This document shows, in pieces, positions 1 through 6,074 of a stretch of 6,608 nt of DNA. The DNA is from Aurantimonadaceae bacterium. GTDB taxonomy: Bacteria > Pseudomonadota > Alphaproteobacteria > Rhizobiales > Rhizobiaceae. The stretch covers positions 1 to 6,608 of the forward strand of contig QIIJ01000372.1 in assembly GCA_003232595.1 (NCBI GenBank). The letters are read 5' to 3'. The notes under the pieces are model-generated. The model saw only the letters and a list, made by a program, of their open reading frames with translations, was not told where the DNA came from and searched no databases. The position numbers and the translations under genes were made by a program. Positions within the stretch are counted from its first letter, which is position 1; each line of letters opens with the position of its first letter.

Positions 1-1014
1 GAGCAATCCTTCCGGTGAAGGCATCAAAAAGCCGCTGAACAAAAACCGTATCGAGATCCCGCGTAATGATTACCAGCCGGGTGCGGTGATCTTCATCCGG
101 CCATTCCGACAGCGTCGCGAGTGGATGAAATATATGCTGGACCGCGTGAATGACCACTGGTTGCTGCGGGTTTTCGGCGGTCTGAATTATGCCCTTGATG
201 CGCAAAAGTCTGGGCCCGTGGGCAGAGCGCAACAGATCAAGAAACATTTGCATGGCATCCGCCTCAACCGGCTGGTCATGGGTCAAGGTGAAGGCGCGAA
301 TTGATGCGTCATGGCGATTGACATCGTGGTGGTGGTGATCGTTGGTGTTATTTGCCGCTGCCACTGCTTCTTCCCTAAGCCAGCCAGCAACATCGGCTGA
401 TTTGGTTTCAGGATTGTAGAGCCCGCAATCAAAAAGCCCGGCGGGTGGGAATGTGCCATTGTCGCTGCAAATCTGCGGTGCCGCCGGGTTAAGTCGTGAC
501 AGACGCAGATTGTCCAGCATTTCCTTGTTGTTTTGCATTTCCGGTTTGCTGAGCACAATACGGTCGGCCATTGCAACCTGCTTGACCGCTTCCCTGTGAT
601 TATCAAGCGTGCTCGAACCGTTTCTACAAGTGTAATAACCCCGTCGAGCCGGATCTGATCCACCAGCATTGGATGGGTCATGATCGCATGCAGAATTGGG
701 GCCGGGTCGGCAAGGCCGGTGGTTTCGATGATTATTCGCTCAATAGGGTTTCTGTCCTGGCGAGCCAGCAATCTGGTCAGCGTATCGACCAGATCACCGC
801 GCACAGTGCAACAAAGGCAGCCGTCATTGAGTTCCAGAATATCTTCATTGGATGATTCAACCAGCAAATGATCTATGCCCACATCGCCGAATTCATTGAT
901 GATGATGGCGGTGTTTTTCATCGCCGTATTTGCGAGCAACCCATTGAGCAATGTGGTTTTGCCGCTGCCCAAAAATCCGGTAATCAGGCTCAGGGGGATG
1001 GGCTGGTTACTCAT
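1..1014 (-). pseudogene. CobW/COG0523-family metal-chaperone GTPase, frameshifted and cut by the left edge
   Basis: Members of this G3E GTPase family deliver or sense metals such as zinc or cobalt in the cytoplasm. From the ATG at 1014 the first 135 codons hold the P-loop GFLGSGKTT (residues 13-21), the metal-binding CLCC motif (66-69) and TTGLADP (98-104). The frame then becomes unlike the family near base 610 and ends at a stop at 283. Reading on in the next frame from 610 restores the family pattern to the window edge with no stop: TLDNHREAVKQ, a degenerate G4-like motif SKPE (family N/TKxD), a histidine-rich linker NDHHHHD (about 326-340), then a CobW C-terminal domain. One missing base explains this; a single added A would give VRATLDNH. 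It could be a real mutation or a sequencing error. About 338 residues are covered, so only the last few are probably missing. The ATG overlaps the upstream stop (TAATG). Family confidence is high, and the substrate metal is unknown. Confidence 0.88.
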
Positions 1015-2249
1015 TATTGGCTCACTTGCGGTCGCGGTTTTGGCAACGGAATTGTGCCGCGAAGATCAGTATCCTGTGAAAGCAATGCACCATCTATTTT
1101 CGCAAGCTGATAGTCTGGCCGTCTTATCGGGATCGGAATATAGGGTGGCGGGGCGTTACCGTTGACAACCTCAATGCCGGTAGGGCTTGGACCAAAGGCA
1201 TCACCCAGAACAATCTGGACCGGTTTGACAGGTAAGGGAGGTGTAAAATACAGCGCGTTTTCGGCTTCTCTTTTGGCAGCAATTGCCTTCAGCCGGGCCT
1301 TTCTTTGTTTTCTGGTTTCCCGGATTTTAGGTTTCGATCGATCACATATCTGATCGGTGAGATCATTGGCGACATCGCGTTCTGTGCCATAAGGCTCAAG
1401 GGTTTCAACGGGGCCTGTTGGTTGCCCGTAAGTTTCGTCAAAACCCGCATCAAGCAGCCTTGCGGTTTCTATGCCCCGTTCGTGGGGGTTTTTTGCACCC
1501 AGAACAATGGCAATCAATCGTCGACCGGAGCGACTTGCGGAAGCTGCAATATTAAATCCTGCGGCGCAGATATAGCCGGTTTTAATTCCGTCTGCGCCGT
1601 CATAGCGGCCAAGCATTCGATTAAATGATTTCAACCGGCGCTTGGCGAACTGCAATTCGGGAATTCTTAGCATATAGGTATATTGCGGATAATCGCGGTA
1701 AATTGCCATGGCGAGAAGACCGATATCCCGGGCCGTTGTATATTGCAAAGGATCGTGCAGCCCGTGGGGGTTAACAAAATTGCTGTTGATCATGCCCAGT
1801 CTGGCAGCGGTTGCGTTCATTCGCAGAGCAAAGGCCTGCTCGCTGCCTGACAGGGATTCTGCAATAGATACAGCAATATCATTGGCGGATTTTACCAGAA
1901 TTATCTTTAGAGCGTTTTCAAAATTGAGGATGGTGCCGACAGGAAGCCCCATTTTGCTGGGCGGCTTTTTGCGTGCATACTTTGAAACCCTGACCGGCGA
2001 TTTCATTGTGATTTCACCGGATTTGATCGCCTCAAATACAATGTAGGCGGTCATCATTTTGGTCAGAGACGCGGGGTACCAACGGTCAAAAGCCTGCTGG
2101 TGCAACAGGACAGTGCCATCGCTCGCATCAAGCAACAGGTGGGGCCGCGCTTGAATGGTCAGCGATGATGCAAACACCATCACAATTGCAACAACAGTTT
2201 TTAGGCAAAGCCGAATAAGCAAAAGGATAATCCGTTTGAGGTTCAACAC
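1014..2249 (-). CDS. D-alanyl-D-alanine carboxypeptidase (low-molecular-mass PBP, S11 family)
   Basis: Removes the terminal D-Ala from peptidoglycan pentapeptide stems in the periplasm. An N-terminal hydrophobic stretch (about 7-30) ends in a likely signal-peptidase site after TIQA (residue 34). All three penicillin-binding motifs are present: SLTK (Ser61 nucleophile, Lys64), SAN (121-123) and KTG (223-225), plus the VNPHGL segment (159-164). The catalytic domain ends near residue 275. The remainder is a basic stretch (305-330) followed by a proline-rich tail (IPIPIRRP, PLPKPRP) rather than the amphipathic anchor of E. coli PBP5, so membrane attachment is unclear. The first codon is GTG at 2249, but GGAG lies only 1 nt from it. 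The adjacent TTG at 2246 has 4-nt spacing and may be the true start. No in-frame ATG precedes it, since a TAG sits at 2289-2291. It lies 44 nt after zapE and overlaps cobW by one base. At 411 residues it is normal for the family. Confidence 0.95.
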   Translation of the reverse strand: MLNLKRIILLLIRLCLKTVVAIVMVFASSLTIQARPHLLLDASDGTVLLHQQAFDRWYPASLTKMMTAYIVFEAIKSGEITMKSPVRVSKYARKKPPSKMGLPVGTILNFENALKIILVKSANDIAVSIAESLSGSEQAFALRMNATAARLGMINSNFVNPHGLHDPLQYTTARDIGLLAMAIYRDYPQYTYMLRIPELQFAKRRLKSFNRMLGRYDGADGIKTGYICAAGFNIAASASRSGRRLIAIVLGAKNPHERGIETARLLDAGFDETYGQPTGPVETLEPYGTERDVANDLTDQICDRSKPKIRETRKQRKARLKAIAAKREAENALYFTPPLPVKPVQIVLGDAFGPSPTGIEVVNGNAPPPYIPIPIRRPDYQLAKIDGALLSQDTDLRGTIPLPKPRPQVSQ

Positions 2250-2293
2250 ACTCCAGATATGGCATGGATGGCCAGCGTTGCAATAGCGCTATC

Positions 2294-3517
2294 TTATGTT
2301 GACCGGTCACTTTTTCCGGCACTCATATCTGGATTGCGTGATTTTTGCAGGATGCGGCTCTTTTCAAGATATTCATTTGACTGCATCTCAATCAGCCGCG
2401 ATGCAGTGCGTTTGAATTCGAAATATTCAGTGCCGGAATTTGCCGTATAAAGTTCATCTGGCTCAACATCGGCAGTGCAGACCAGATTTATGTGGTGATC
2501 ATATAATGTGTCAATCAGGATAATGAATCGTTTTGCTTCGTTGCGCTGCTCGCGATGCATCTGCGGGATACTGTCAATAAAAACTGAATGATATCGCCTG
2601 ACCAGGGCCAGATAATCGCCAGCACCAAGTGGTGCTCCGCATAATTGGTCAAAGGTAAATCTTGCTGAACCCAGAGATGCCTGTGGAATTATCAGTTCCC
2701 GCCCGAGAACGCTGATGGTTTCGCTCCTTCCAAGCACCGTGCCCGTGAGTGCCTGCCAGATACGGTTCATATCATTTTGGGCGTTTTTGTTTCGACTGAG
2801 AATATAGACCGGTGCGCGGGCAAGTTTCTCAAGGCGAAAATCTGTTCTGGCATCGAGCCACACGGTTTCGACGTTTTGTTTCAACAGTTCGACGAATTTC
2901 AAAAAATGTTTGCGGTTAAGGCCATGGGGGTAAAGTGCATCAGGGGCCACATTGGAGGTCGCAATAACCGTAACGCCGTGCTCAAACATAATGGTGAACA
3001 ATCGCGAAAGTATCATTGCGTCGGCCACATCGGTTACCGCAAATTCATCAAAACATAAAAGTTTTGCCTCGCGTGCCAGAGCCCGGGCAACCGGCGGCAC
3101 CGGGTCAGCCTTTTGGGATTTTCCAACGACCGGCTTTTGCCTCTGGGCATGAATTCTGGCATGGGTGTCCTGCATGAAATCATGAAAATGGACCCGGCGC
3201 TTGTTAATGTTCTTTACGCTGTCAAAAAACATATCCATCAGCCAGGTTTTTCCGCGCCCGACCGACCCCCAGATATAGAGGCCACGATTGTTGGGCGCTG
3301 CAGCCTGTTTGCTGGAAAACAGCCAACCAAGGGCGCTCTGTTTTGAGGCAAGCTTGTTATTTTCCAGGGCAACAAGCAACAGGTCCAGTTTTTGCACAAG
3401 TTGCAACTGTGCCTTGTCATTTTCAAAGTTTCCGGTTTCCACTCGTGCAAGATACATGCTTTCGAGCAATTTCCCGCCTGGAACACTCACAACAGGATCG
3501 TGGCTTTCAATTGCCAT
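2294..3517 (-). CDS. zapE: ZapE/AFG1-like cell-division ATPase
   Basis: ZapE is a P-loop ATPase of the AFG1 family that in E. coli associates with the Z-ring late in division; the mitochondrial homologue AFG1/LACE1 acts in protein quality control. The 407-residue protein shows Walker A GSVGRGKT (84-91), the family block RRVHFHDFM (107-115), Walker B LLCFDEF (153-159, Asp157 and Glu158), and a sensor-like segment ATSN (186-189). A C-terminal part follows with RFTFDQLCG (286-294) and TASRLIEMQSNEYL (371-384), both typical of ZapE. It has no signal peptide or membrane segment, so it is probably cytoplasmic and recruited to the division site. The ATG at 3517 has only a weak ribosome-binding site upstream. 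It follows omp19 by 36 nt and precedes the carboxypeptidase by 44 nt, consistent with one transcript. Length is slightly above the usual 360-390. Confidence 0.95.
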   Translation of the reverse strand: MAIESHDPVVSVPGGKLLESMYLARVETGNFENDKAQLQLVQKLDLLLVALENNKLASKQSALGWLFSSKQAAAPNNRGLYIWGSVGRGKTWLMDMFFDSVKNINKRRVHFHDFMQDTHARIHAQRQKPVVGKSQKADPVPPVARALAREAKLLCFDEFAVTDVADAMILSRLFTIMFEHGVTVIATSNVAPDALYPHGLNRKHFLKFVELLKQNVETVWLDARTDFRLEKLARAPVYILSRNKNAQNDMNRIWQALTGTVLGRSETISVLGRELIIPQASLGSARFTFDQLCGAPLGAGDYLALVRRYHSVFIDSIPQMHREQRNEAKRFIILIDTLYDHHINLVCTADVEPDELYTANSGTEYFEFKRTASRLIEMQSNEYLEKSRILQKSRNPDMSAGKSDRST

Positions 3518-3553
3518 TTTGCAGGTGCTTTTTTAAACTCGGGAAACTGGAAA

Positions 3554-4102
3554 TTACCGGGAAAAAGAAATGGCTCCGCCAGCGGTGGTTGATCCATCGT
3601 ATCGGGTCTGCGCTGAGCGGTATAATCTTGCAGCGGTACCGCCATCGGAATTGACCAATACAACCTGCTTGCCCTTCACATCCCAGGCCTGAACATCTGA
3701 AAGAGCAACAGCAGCACATCCGCGCGATGCTGCGCGATACCCGCCTGACCATTTGGTGAGCGAAAGAAATACCTGACACTGAGTGCCGCCGGTTGCGACC
3801 TGCCAGGCACCGACAAGCGCCTCGCGGGAAACTGGTTGGCCGCCGTCAGCTGGCGGTTTTGGTGGTGCTGCAACAGCAACCTGCTGATCAGGTTCAAGAC
3901 TTGGCTTCAGCCCATCGGGAGAATTCGGATCCGCCCCTTCGGGAGGCGTCGGACTTGTGGGCTGCAATTCCGACTGTTCCACCACACCGACCGGCGCAGG
4001 CGTTAAGGGTGCCGGATCGGCATTATCGAACCTCGTTGTCTGGCAGCCAGCCAGAAACAGGCCGGGTAAAAACACCAGGGCGATCATCTTTGATACAGAC
4101 AT
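3554..4102 (-). CDS. omp19: Omp19-like outer-membrane lipoprotein, Inh/Omp19 protease-inhibitor family
   Basis: In Brucella, Omp19 is a surface-exposed lipoprotein that inhibits host and bacterial proteases. The 182-residue protein has a lipoprotein signal ending in LAGC, with Cys20 as the predicted lipidated residue. A low-complexity proline-rich spacer (about 29-88) follows, then the inhibitor domain. This starts at ALVGAW (95-100), carries a Cys pair (109 and 129) likely to form a disulfide, the GYRAASRGC segment (121-129) and GKQVVLVNSDGGTAA. It ends in YDGSTTAGGAISFSR, matching the pattern I recall for the Brucella Omp19 C-terminus. An ATG at 4147 would add 15 residues, but the ATG at 4102 is preferred: it has GAGG 6 nt upstream, gives a standard lipoprotein signal, and lies about 44 nt downstream of the likely transcription start. 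The gene precedes zapE by 36 nt. Identity is very likely; inhibitor activity here is inferred. Confidence 0.92.
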   Translation of the reverse strand: MSVSKMIALVFLPGLFLAGCQTTRFDNADPAPLTPAPVGVVEQSELQPTSPTPPEGADPNSPDGLKPSLEPDQQVAVAAPPKPPADGGQPVSREALVGAWQVATGGTQCQVFLSLTKWSGGYRAASRGCAAVALSDVQAWDVKGKQVVLVNSDGGTAARLYRSAQTRYDGSTTAGGAISFSR

Positions 4103-4108
4103 TTCCAG

Positions 4109-4116
4109 CCTCGAAT
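4109..4116 (-). promoter_or_regulatory. Ribosome-binding site deciding the omp19 start
   Basis: On the minus strand the bases CGAGGC lie just upstream of the ATG at 4102, with 6 nt between GAGG and the start codon. This favours 4102 over the in-frame ATG at 4147, which lies about where transcription is predicted to begin. Confidence 0.65.
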
Positions 4117-4152
4117 ATATTTCCGTCGCACACCTTCTGGCGTACATTCGTG

Positions 4153-4180
4153 ACTATAATGCGAACTTATGGTAAACCAA
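4153..4180 (-). promoter_or_regulatory. Candidate sigma70-type promoter for omp19
   Basis: On the minus strand, TTGGTT (4175-4180) and TATAGT (4153-4158) are separated by 16 nt. The -10 box matches TATAAT at 5 of 6 positions, and the -35 box keeps the important TTG. Transcription would begin near 4146, giving a leader of about 44 nt before the ATG at 4102, and could continue through zapE, the carboxypeptidase and cobW. Found by eye only. Confidence 0.5.
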
Positions 4181-4222
4181 AGGCTAAAATTACCTCAATT
4201 TCCACAGGAAGCTGGAAGCGAC

Positions 4223-4687
4223 CTATTTTGCGATGGCAACGCCCATCAGTTTATTCAAGGCGCCATTCATCTTACCAAAAGGACCATCGACCCCTTCAAT
4301 TCCATAACGGGCTTTCAGTGCGGCGGGAGAAACGGCACCAATCATGGTCTTGCCACTCTCACTCCAGATCAAAACCTTCACCGGCAGATCGATGGCCGAG
4401 CGCGGATTGGCATTCATGATTGGCGTGCCCATTTGGGGATTGCCAAAGATCACGACGGTTGCCGCTGCCATTTCAAGGCCCGCTGCTTTTGCGTTGGCCT
4501 GATGATCAACGCGAGCAAATACCGTCGCTCCGGCTTTCTTGATCGCAGCCACAAGCCGGTCAGCAGTTGCAGTCACATCATGCGGGCTTTGTTTGACAAT
4601 CCAGTCTTCAGTAGCTTTCGATGGAATTGCTGACGCCAGCAGGATGGCAGTGAATATCAACATAACAGGTATTTTTGGCAGTTTCAT
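4223..4687 (-). CDS. Exported DUF302-domain protein
   Basis: A 154-residue protein with a Sec-type signal peptide: basic start, hydrophobic stretch about 7-20, likely cleavage after SKA at residue 25. The mature part is one DUF302 domain of the TT1751-like fold. Recognisable family segments are GATVFARVDHQANAKAAGLE, VVIFGNPQMGTPIM and IDLPVKVLIW, followed by a region around LKARYGI. No enzyme activity is established for this family, and I see no obvious catalytic or metal-binding motif. No cysteine is present. The ATG at 4687 has GGAG 7 nt upstream. It follows msrA by 71 nt on the same strand, so the two could be cotranscribed, and both products appear exported. A shared role in envelope stress is possible but is inference from position only. 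Confidence 0.9.
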   Translation of the reverse strand: MKLPKIPVMLIFTAILLASAIPSKATEDWIVKQSPHDVTATADRLVAAIKKAGATVFARVDHQANAKAAGLEMAAATVVIFGNPQMGTPIMNANPRSAIDLPVKVLIWSESGKTMIGAVSPAALKARYGIEGVDGPFGKMNGALNKLMGVAIAK

Positions 4688-4758
4688 ATGGTTTCTCCAG
4701 TGTTGGCACAGTCTTTATTGTCTGGCCCTGATATCAAGTAATCCCGATTAATTTGTGG

Positions 4759-5388
4759 CTACGACCCCAAATTGACGCCGCTATAGGCCTGTTTGCCCCA
4801 CAGTTTGCGAACTGTTCTGTCTCGCTTGCAGGAAAACCGGTAATATTTGTAACGCAGGGGTTTTTTGTCCGCGTAGTTTTGGTGAAATTCTTCAGATGGG
4901 TAGAATTTGCCAGCAGCTATGATCGGCGTGACAATCTTGCGTTTGAGGACGCCAGATTTTTGAAGTGCAGCTTTTGATGCTTTGGCCTTTTTTTGTTGAG
5001 TCTTCGAAAGCGGGTAAATGGCAGTTGAATAGGATTCACCCCTGTCACAAAACTGACCGCCCGCGTCGGTCGGATCGACGGTGCGCCAGAAAATGTAAAG
5101 CAGTTGTTCATAGGAGATTTGTTTCGGATCATAGCTAATCTGGACAGCTTCGCGATGCCCGCCGCCAGCATAGGTTTTGTAGGTGGGATTTTTCAATGTG
5201 CCGCCGATATAGCCCGAAATCACATCTTTGACGCCTGCAACCTTGTCAAAATCCTTTTCGATGCACCAAAAACAACCACCGGCCAGAATTGCCTTGGCAC
5301 CGGCAGCCAGCGCAGGGCTTGTGGCAAAGCTTTGGATAGATCCAAAGGCAATCAAGACTGCAATAATTCTTGGGGTGATGATCGACAT
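4759..5388 (-). CDS. msrA: Peptide-methionine (S)-S-oxide reductase MsrA, exported form
   Basis: Reduces the S-epimer of methionine sulfoxide in oxidised proteins back to methionine. The active-site signature GGCFWC lies at residues 37-42, with Cys39 the expected nucleophile. Further family segments are VISGYIGG (56-63), GGHREAVQISYDP (76-88), DPTDAGGQFCDRGESYSTAIY (105-125) and the C-terminal EEFHQNYADKKPLRYKYYRFSC ending at Cys187. Cys114 and Cys187 are candidate resolving cysteines. The first 28-30 residues form a signal peptide (hydrophobic 8-20, cleavage near ALA-AG), so the enzyme is probably periplasmic, unlike cytoplasmic E. coli MsrA. The QFCD version of the central motif belongs to one MsrA subgroup rather than being a defect. 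The ATG at 5388 has AGGAG 8 nt upstream. No msrB is visible, so the partner for the R-epimer, if any, is elsewhere. At 209 residues including the signal, length is normal. Confidence 0.95.
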   Translation of the reverse strand: MSIITPRIIAVLIAFGSIQSFATSPALAAGAKAILAGGCFWCIEKDFDKVAGVKDVISGYIGGTLKNPTYKTYAGGGHREAVQISYDPKQISYEQLLYIFWRTVDPTDAGGQFCDRGESYSTAIYPLSKTQQKKAKASKAALQKSGVLKRKIVTPIIAAGKFYPSEEFHQNYADKKPLRYKYYRFSCKRDRTVRKLWGKQAYSGVNLGS

Positions 5389-5425
5389 AATGTTGTCTCC
5401 TGTTGATTGAGATCAATTGACCATC

Positions 5426-5446
5426 TTGAATTGCTATTCAATTCAA
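5426..5446. promoter_or_regulatory. Perfect 8-bp inverted repeat upstream of msrA, possible operator
   Basis: TTGAATTG (5426-5433) and CAATTCAA (5439-5446) are exact reverse complements separated by CTATT. The element lies 38-58 nt upstream of the msrA ATG, in the 98-nt spacer between fucU and msrA. A second palindrome TCAATTGA (5413-5420) and the arms TTGAT/ATCAA (5403-5407, 5412-5416) lie closer to the gene. The spacing is suitable for a repressor or activator site over the msrA promoter. No U-tract follows, so an intrinsic terminator for fucU is less likely. AT-rich sequence makes chance palindromes commoner. Confidence 0.4.
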
Positions 5447-5486
5447 TCAAATACACGGATGCGTGAAGCGGGAGATTATGAAATAT

Positions 5487-5942
5487 TCAACCCGCATCGG
5501 GAAATATGACACCCTTTTTGAGAATAAAACAGCCATAGGGACGTTCTTCACCGGTTGCTACAACAGCGTAGGCCTGCCTGGCGGCCTCGTAGAATGCCAG
5601 GCGCTCCAGCGACTCCATTTCAATCGGACTGCCATGTGCTGCGGTTGCAATGGCCTGAAATTCACGTTGTACCCTTGGCAATTCGTCCGGTGCATCAACA
5701 ACCTCCATCCGGTCAATCGGCTGACTGACAAAACTGTCGAGGGGAAAAACTGATAATATCGCCCGGGCCATGTCCGGGATGGTGCAGCCATCAACTCGTA
5801 TGAGAACACGACTTGCGGTTTCATTGGCCACGGAACGGGCTGGAAAATTGCGATCCACCAGCACCAGATCATCACCATGGCCCATTTCTGCAAGCACTGA
5901 AAGCAATTCGGCATTGAGAAGCGGATGAATGTTTTTAAGCAT
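5487..5942 (-). CDS. fucU: RbsD/FucU-family sugar mutarotase, FucU type
   Basis: FucU-type proteins interconvert the alpha and beta anomers of L-fucose or related sugars, feeding the form used by the next enzyme. The 151-residue protein has the N-terminal block IHPLLNAELLSVLAEMGHGD (His22 the expected catalytic histidine) and DRNFP (30-34; Asp30). Its C-terminal part contains LAFYEAARQAYAVVATGEERPYG and ILKKGV, closely matching the layout I recall for E. coli FucU (140 residues). In the usual YxN motif near the end, the Asn position is Cys139 here. There is no signal peptide, so it is cytoplasmic. The start at 5942 is backed by AGGAGG with 6-nt spacing. It overlaps the end of the preceding 47-codon ORF by 8 nt, pointing to coupling with the dhaL operon. 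The actual sugar is unknown, and with a dhaL neighbour it need not be fucose. Confidence 0.92.
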   Translation of the reverse strand: MLKNIHPLLNAELLSVLAEMGHGDDLVLVDRNFPARSVANETASRVLIRVDGCTIPDMARAILSVFPLDSFVSQPIDRMEVVDAPDELPRVQREFQAIATAAHGSPIEMESLERLAFYEAARQAYAVVATGEERPYGCFILKKGVIFPDAG

Positions 5943-5948
5943 GACTGG

Positions 5949-5954
5949 CCTCCT
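5949..5954 (-). promoter_or_regulatory. Strong Shine-Dalgarno sequence for fucU
   Basis: AGGAGG on the minus strand, 6 nt before the fucU ATG at 5942, lies inside the last codons of the preceding small ORF. It confirms the fucU start and supports translational coupling. Confidence 0.8.
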
Positions 5955-6001
5955 GGCTGATCTGTTTCAAGGCACAATAAGCTCGTGAATATGCTTTATA
6001 A

Positions 6002-6018
6002 GGCACCCGTTTGGTGCC
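6002..6018. repeat. Small perfect inverted repeat (6-bp arms, 5-nt loop)
   Basis: GGCACC (6002-6007) and GGTGCC (6013-6018) are exact reverse complements around CGTTT. It lies in the middle of the 47-codon ORF, between its kinase-like start and its tail. No T-run follows on the minus strand, so it is not a standard intrinsic terminator. It could weaken transcription or mark a rearrangement point, or be chance. Confidence 0.35.
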
Positions 6019-6074
6019 AAAGGCAATGCTCTTCATACCGCCATCCACTCCGATGAAATAGCGGTCCGGTCTGC

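Noticed and set aside
326..337. GTGGTGGTGGTG triplet repeat
   Set aside because: It encodes the His-rich linker of the CobW protein on the minus strand, common in this family, not an independent repeat.
283..610. C-terminal residues of the cobW frame as read to the stop at 283
   Set aside because: This tail does not resemble the family, whereas the neighbouring frame over the same bases does, so it is out-of-frame translation.
4200..4217. TTCCA/TGGAA inverted repeat after the DUF302 stop as a terminator
   Set aside because: Only a 5-bp stem with an 8-nt loop and no following U-tract.
3793..4419. Open frame of 208 codons on the plus strand
   Set aside because: It lies opposite omp19 and the end of the DUF302 gene, shows no recognisable domain, and is rich in Arg, Ser, Pro and His as expected of an antisense shadow.
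4169..4633. Open frame of 154 codons on the plus strand
   Set aside because: Exactly antisense to the well-supported DUF302 gene, with no family features.
4688..4758. Promoter for the DUF302 gene in the msrA-DUF302 spacer
   Set aside because: A TTGATA is present on the minus strand, but no good -10 box lies at 16-18 nt from it.
5491..5501. CCCG-CAT-CGGG hairpin at the end of fucU
   Set aside because: A 4-bp stem inside the last codons with no U-tract; too weak to call a terminator.
5558..5977. Open frame of 139 codons on the minus strand
   Set aside because: Overlaps fucU in another frame and has no family features, whereas fucU has a strong ribosome-binding site and clear motifs.
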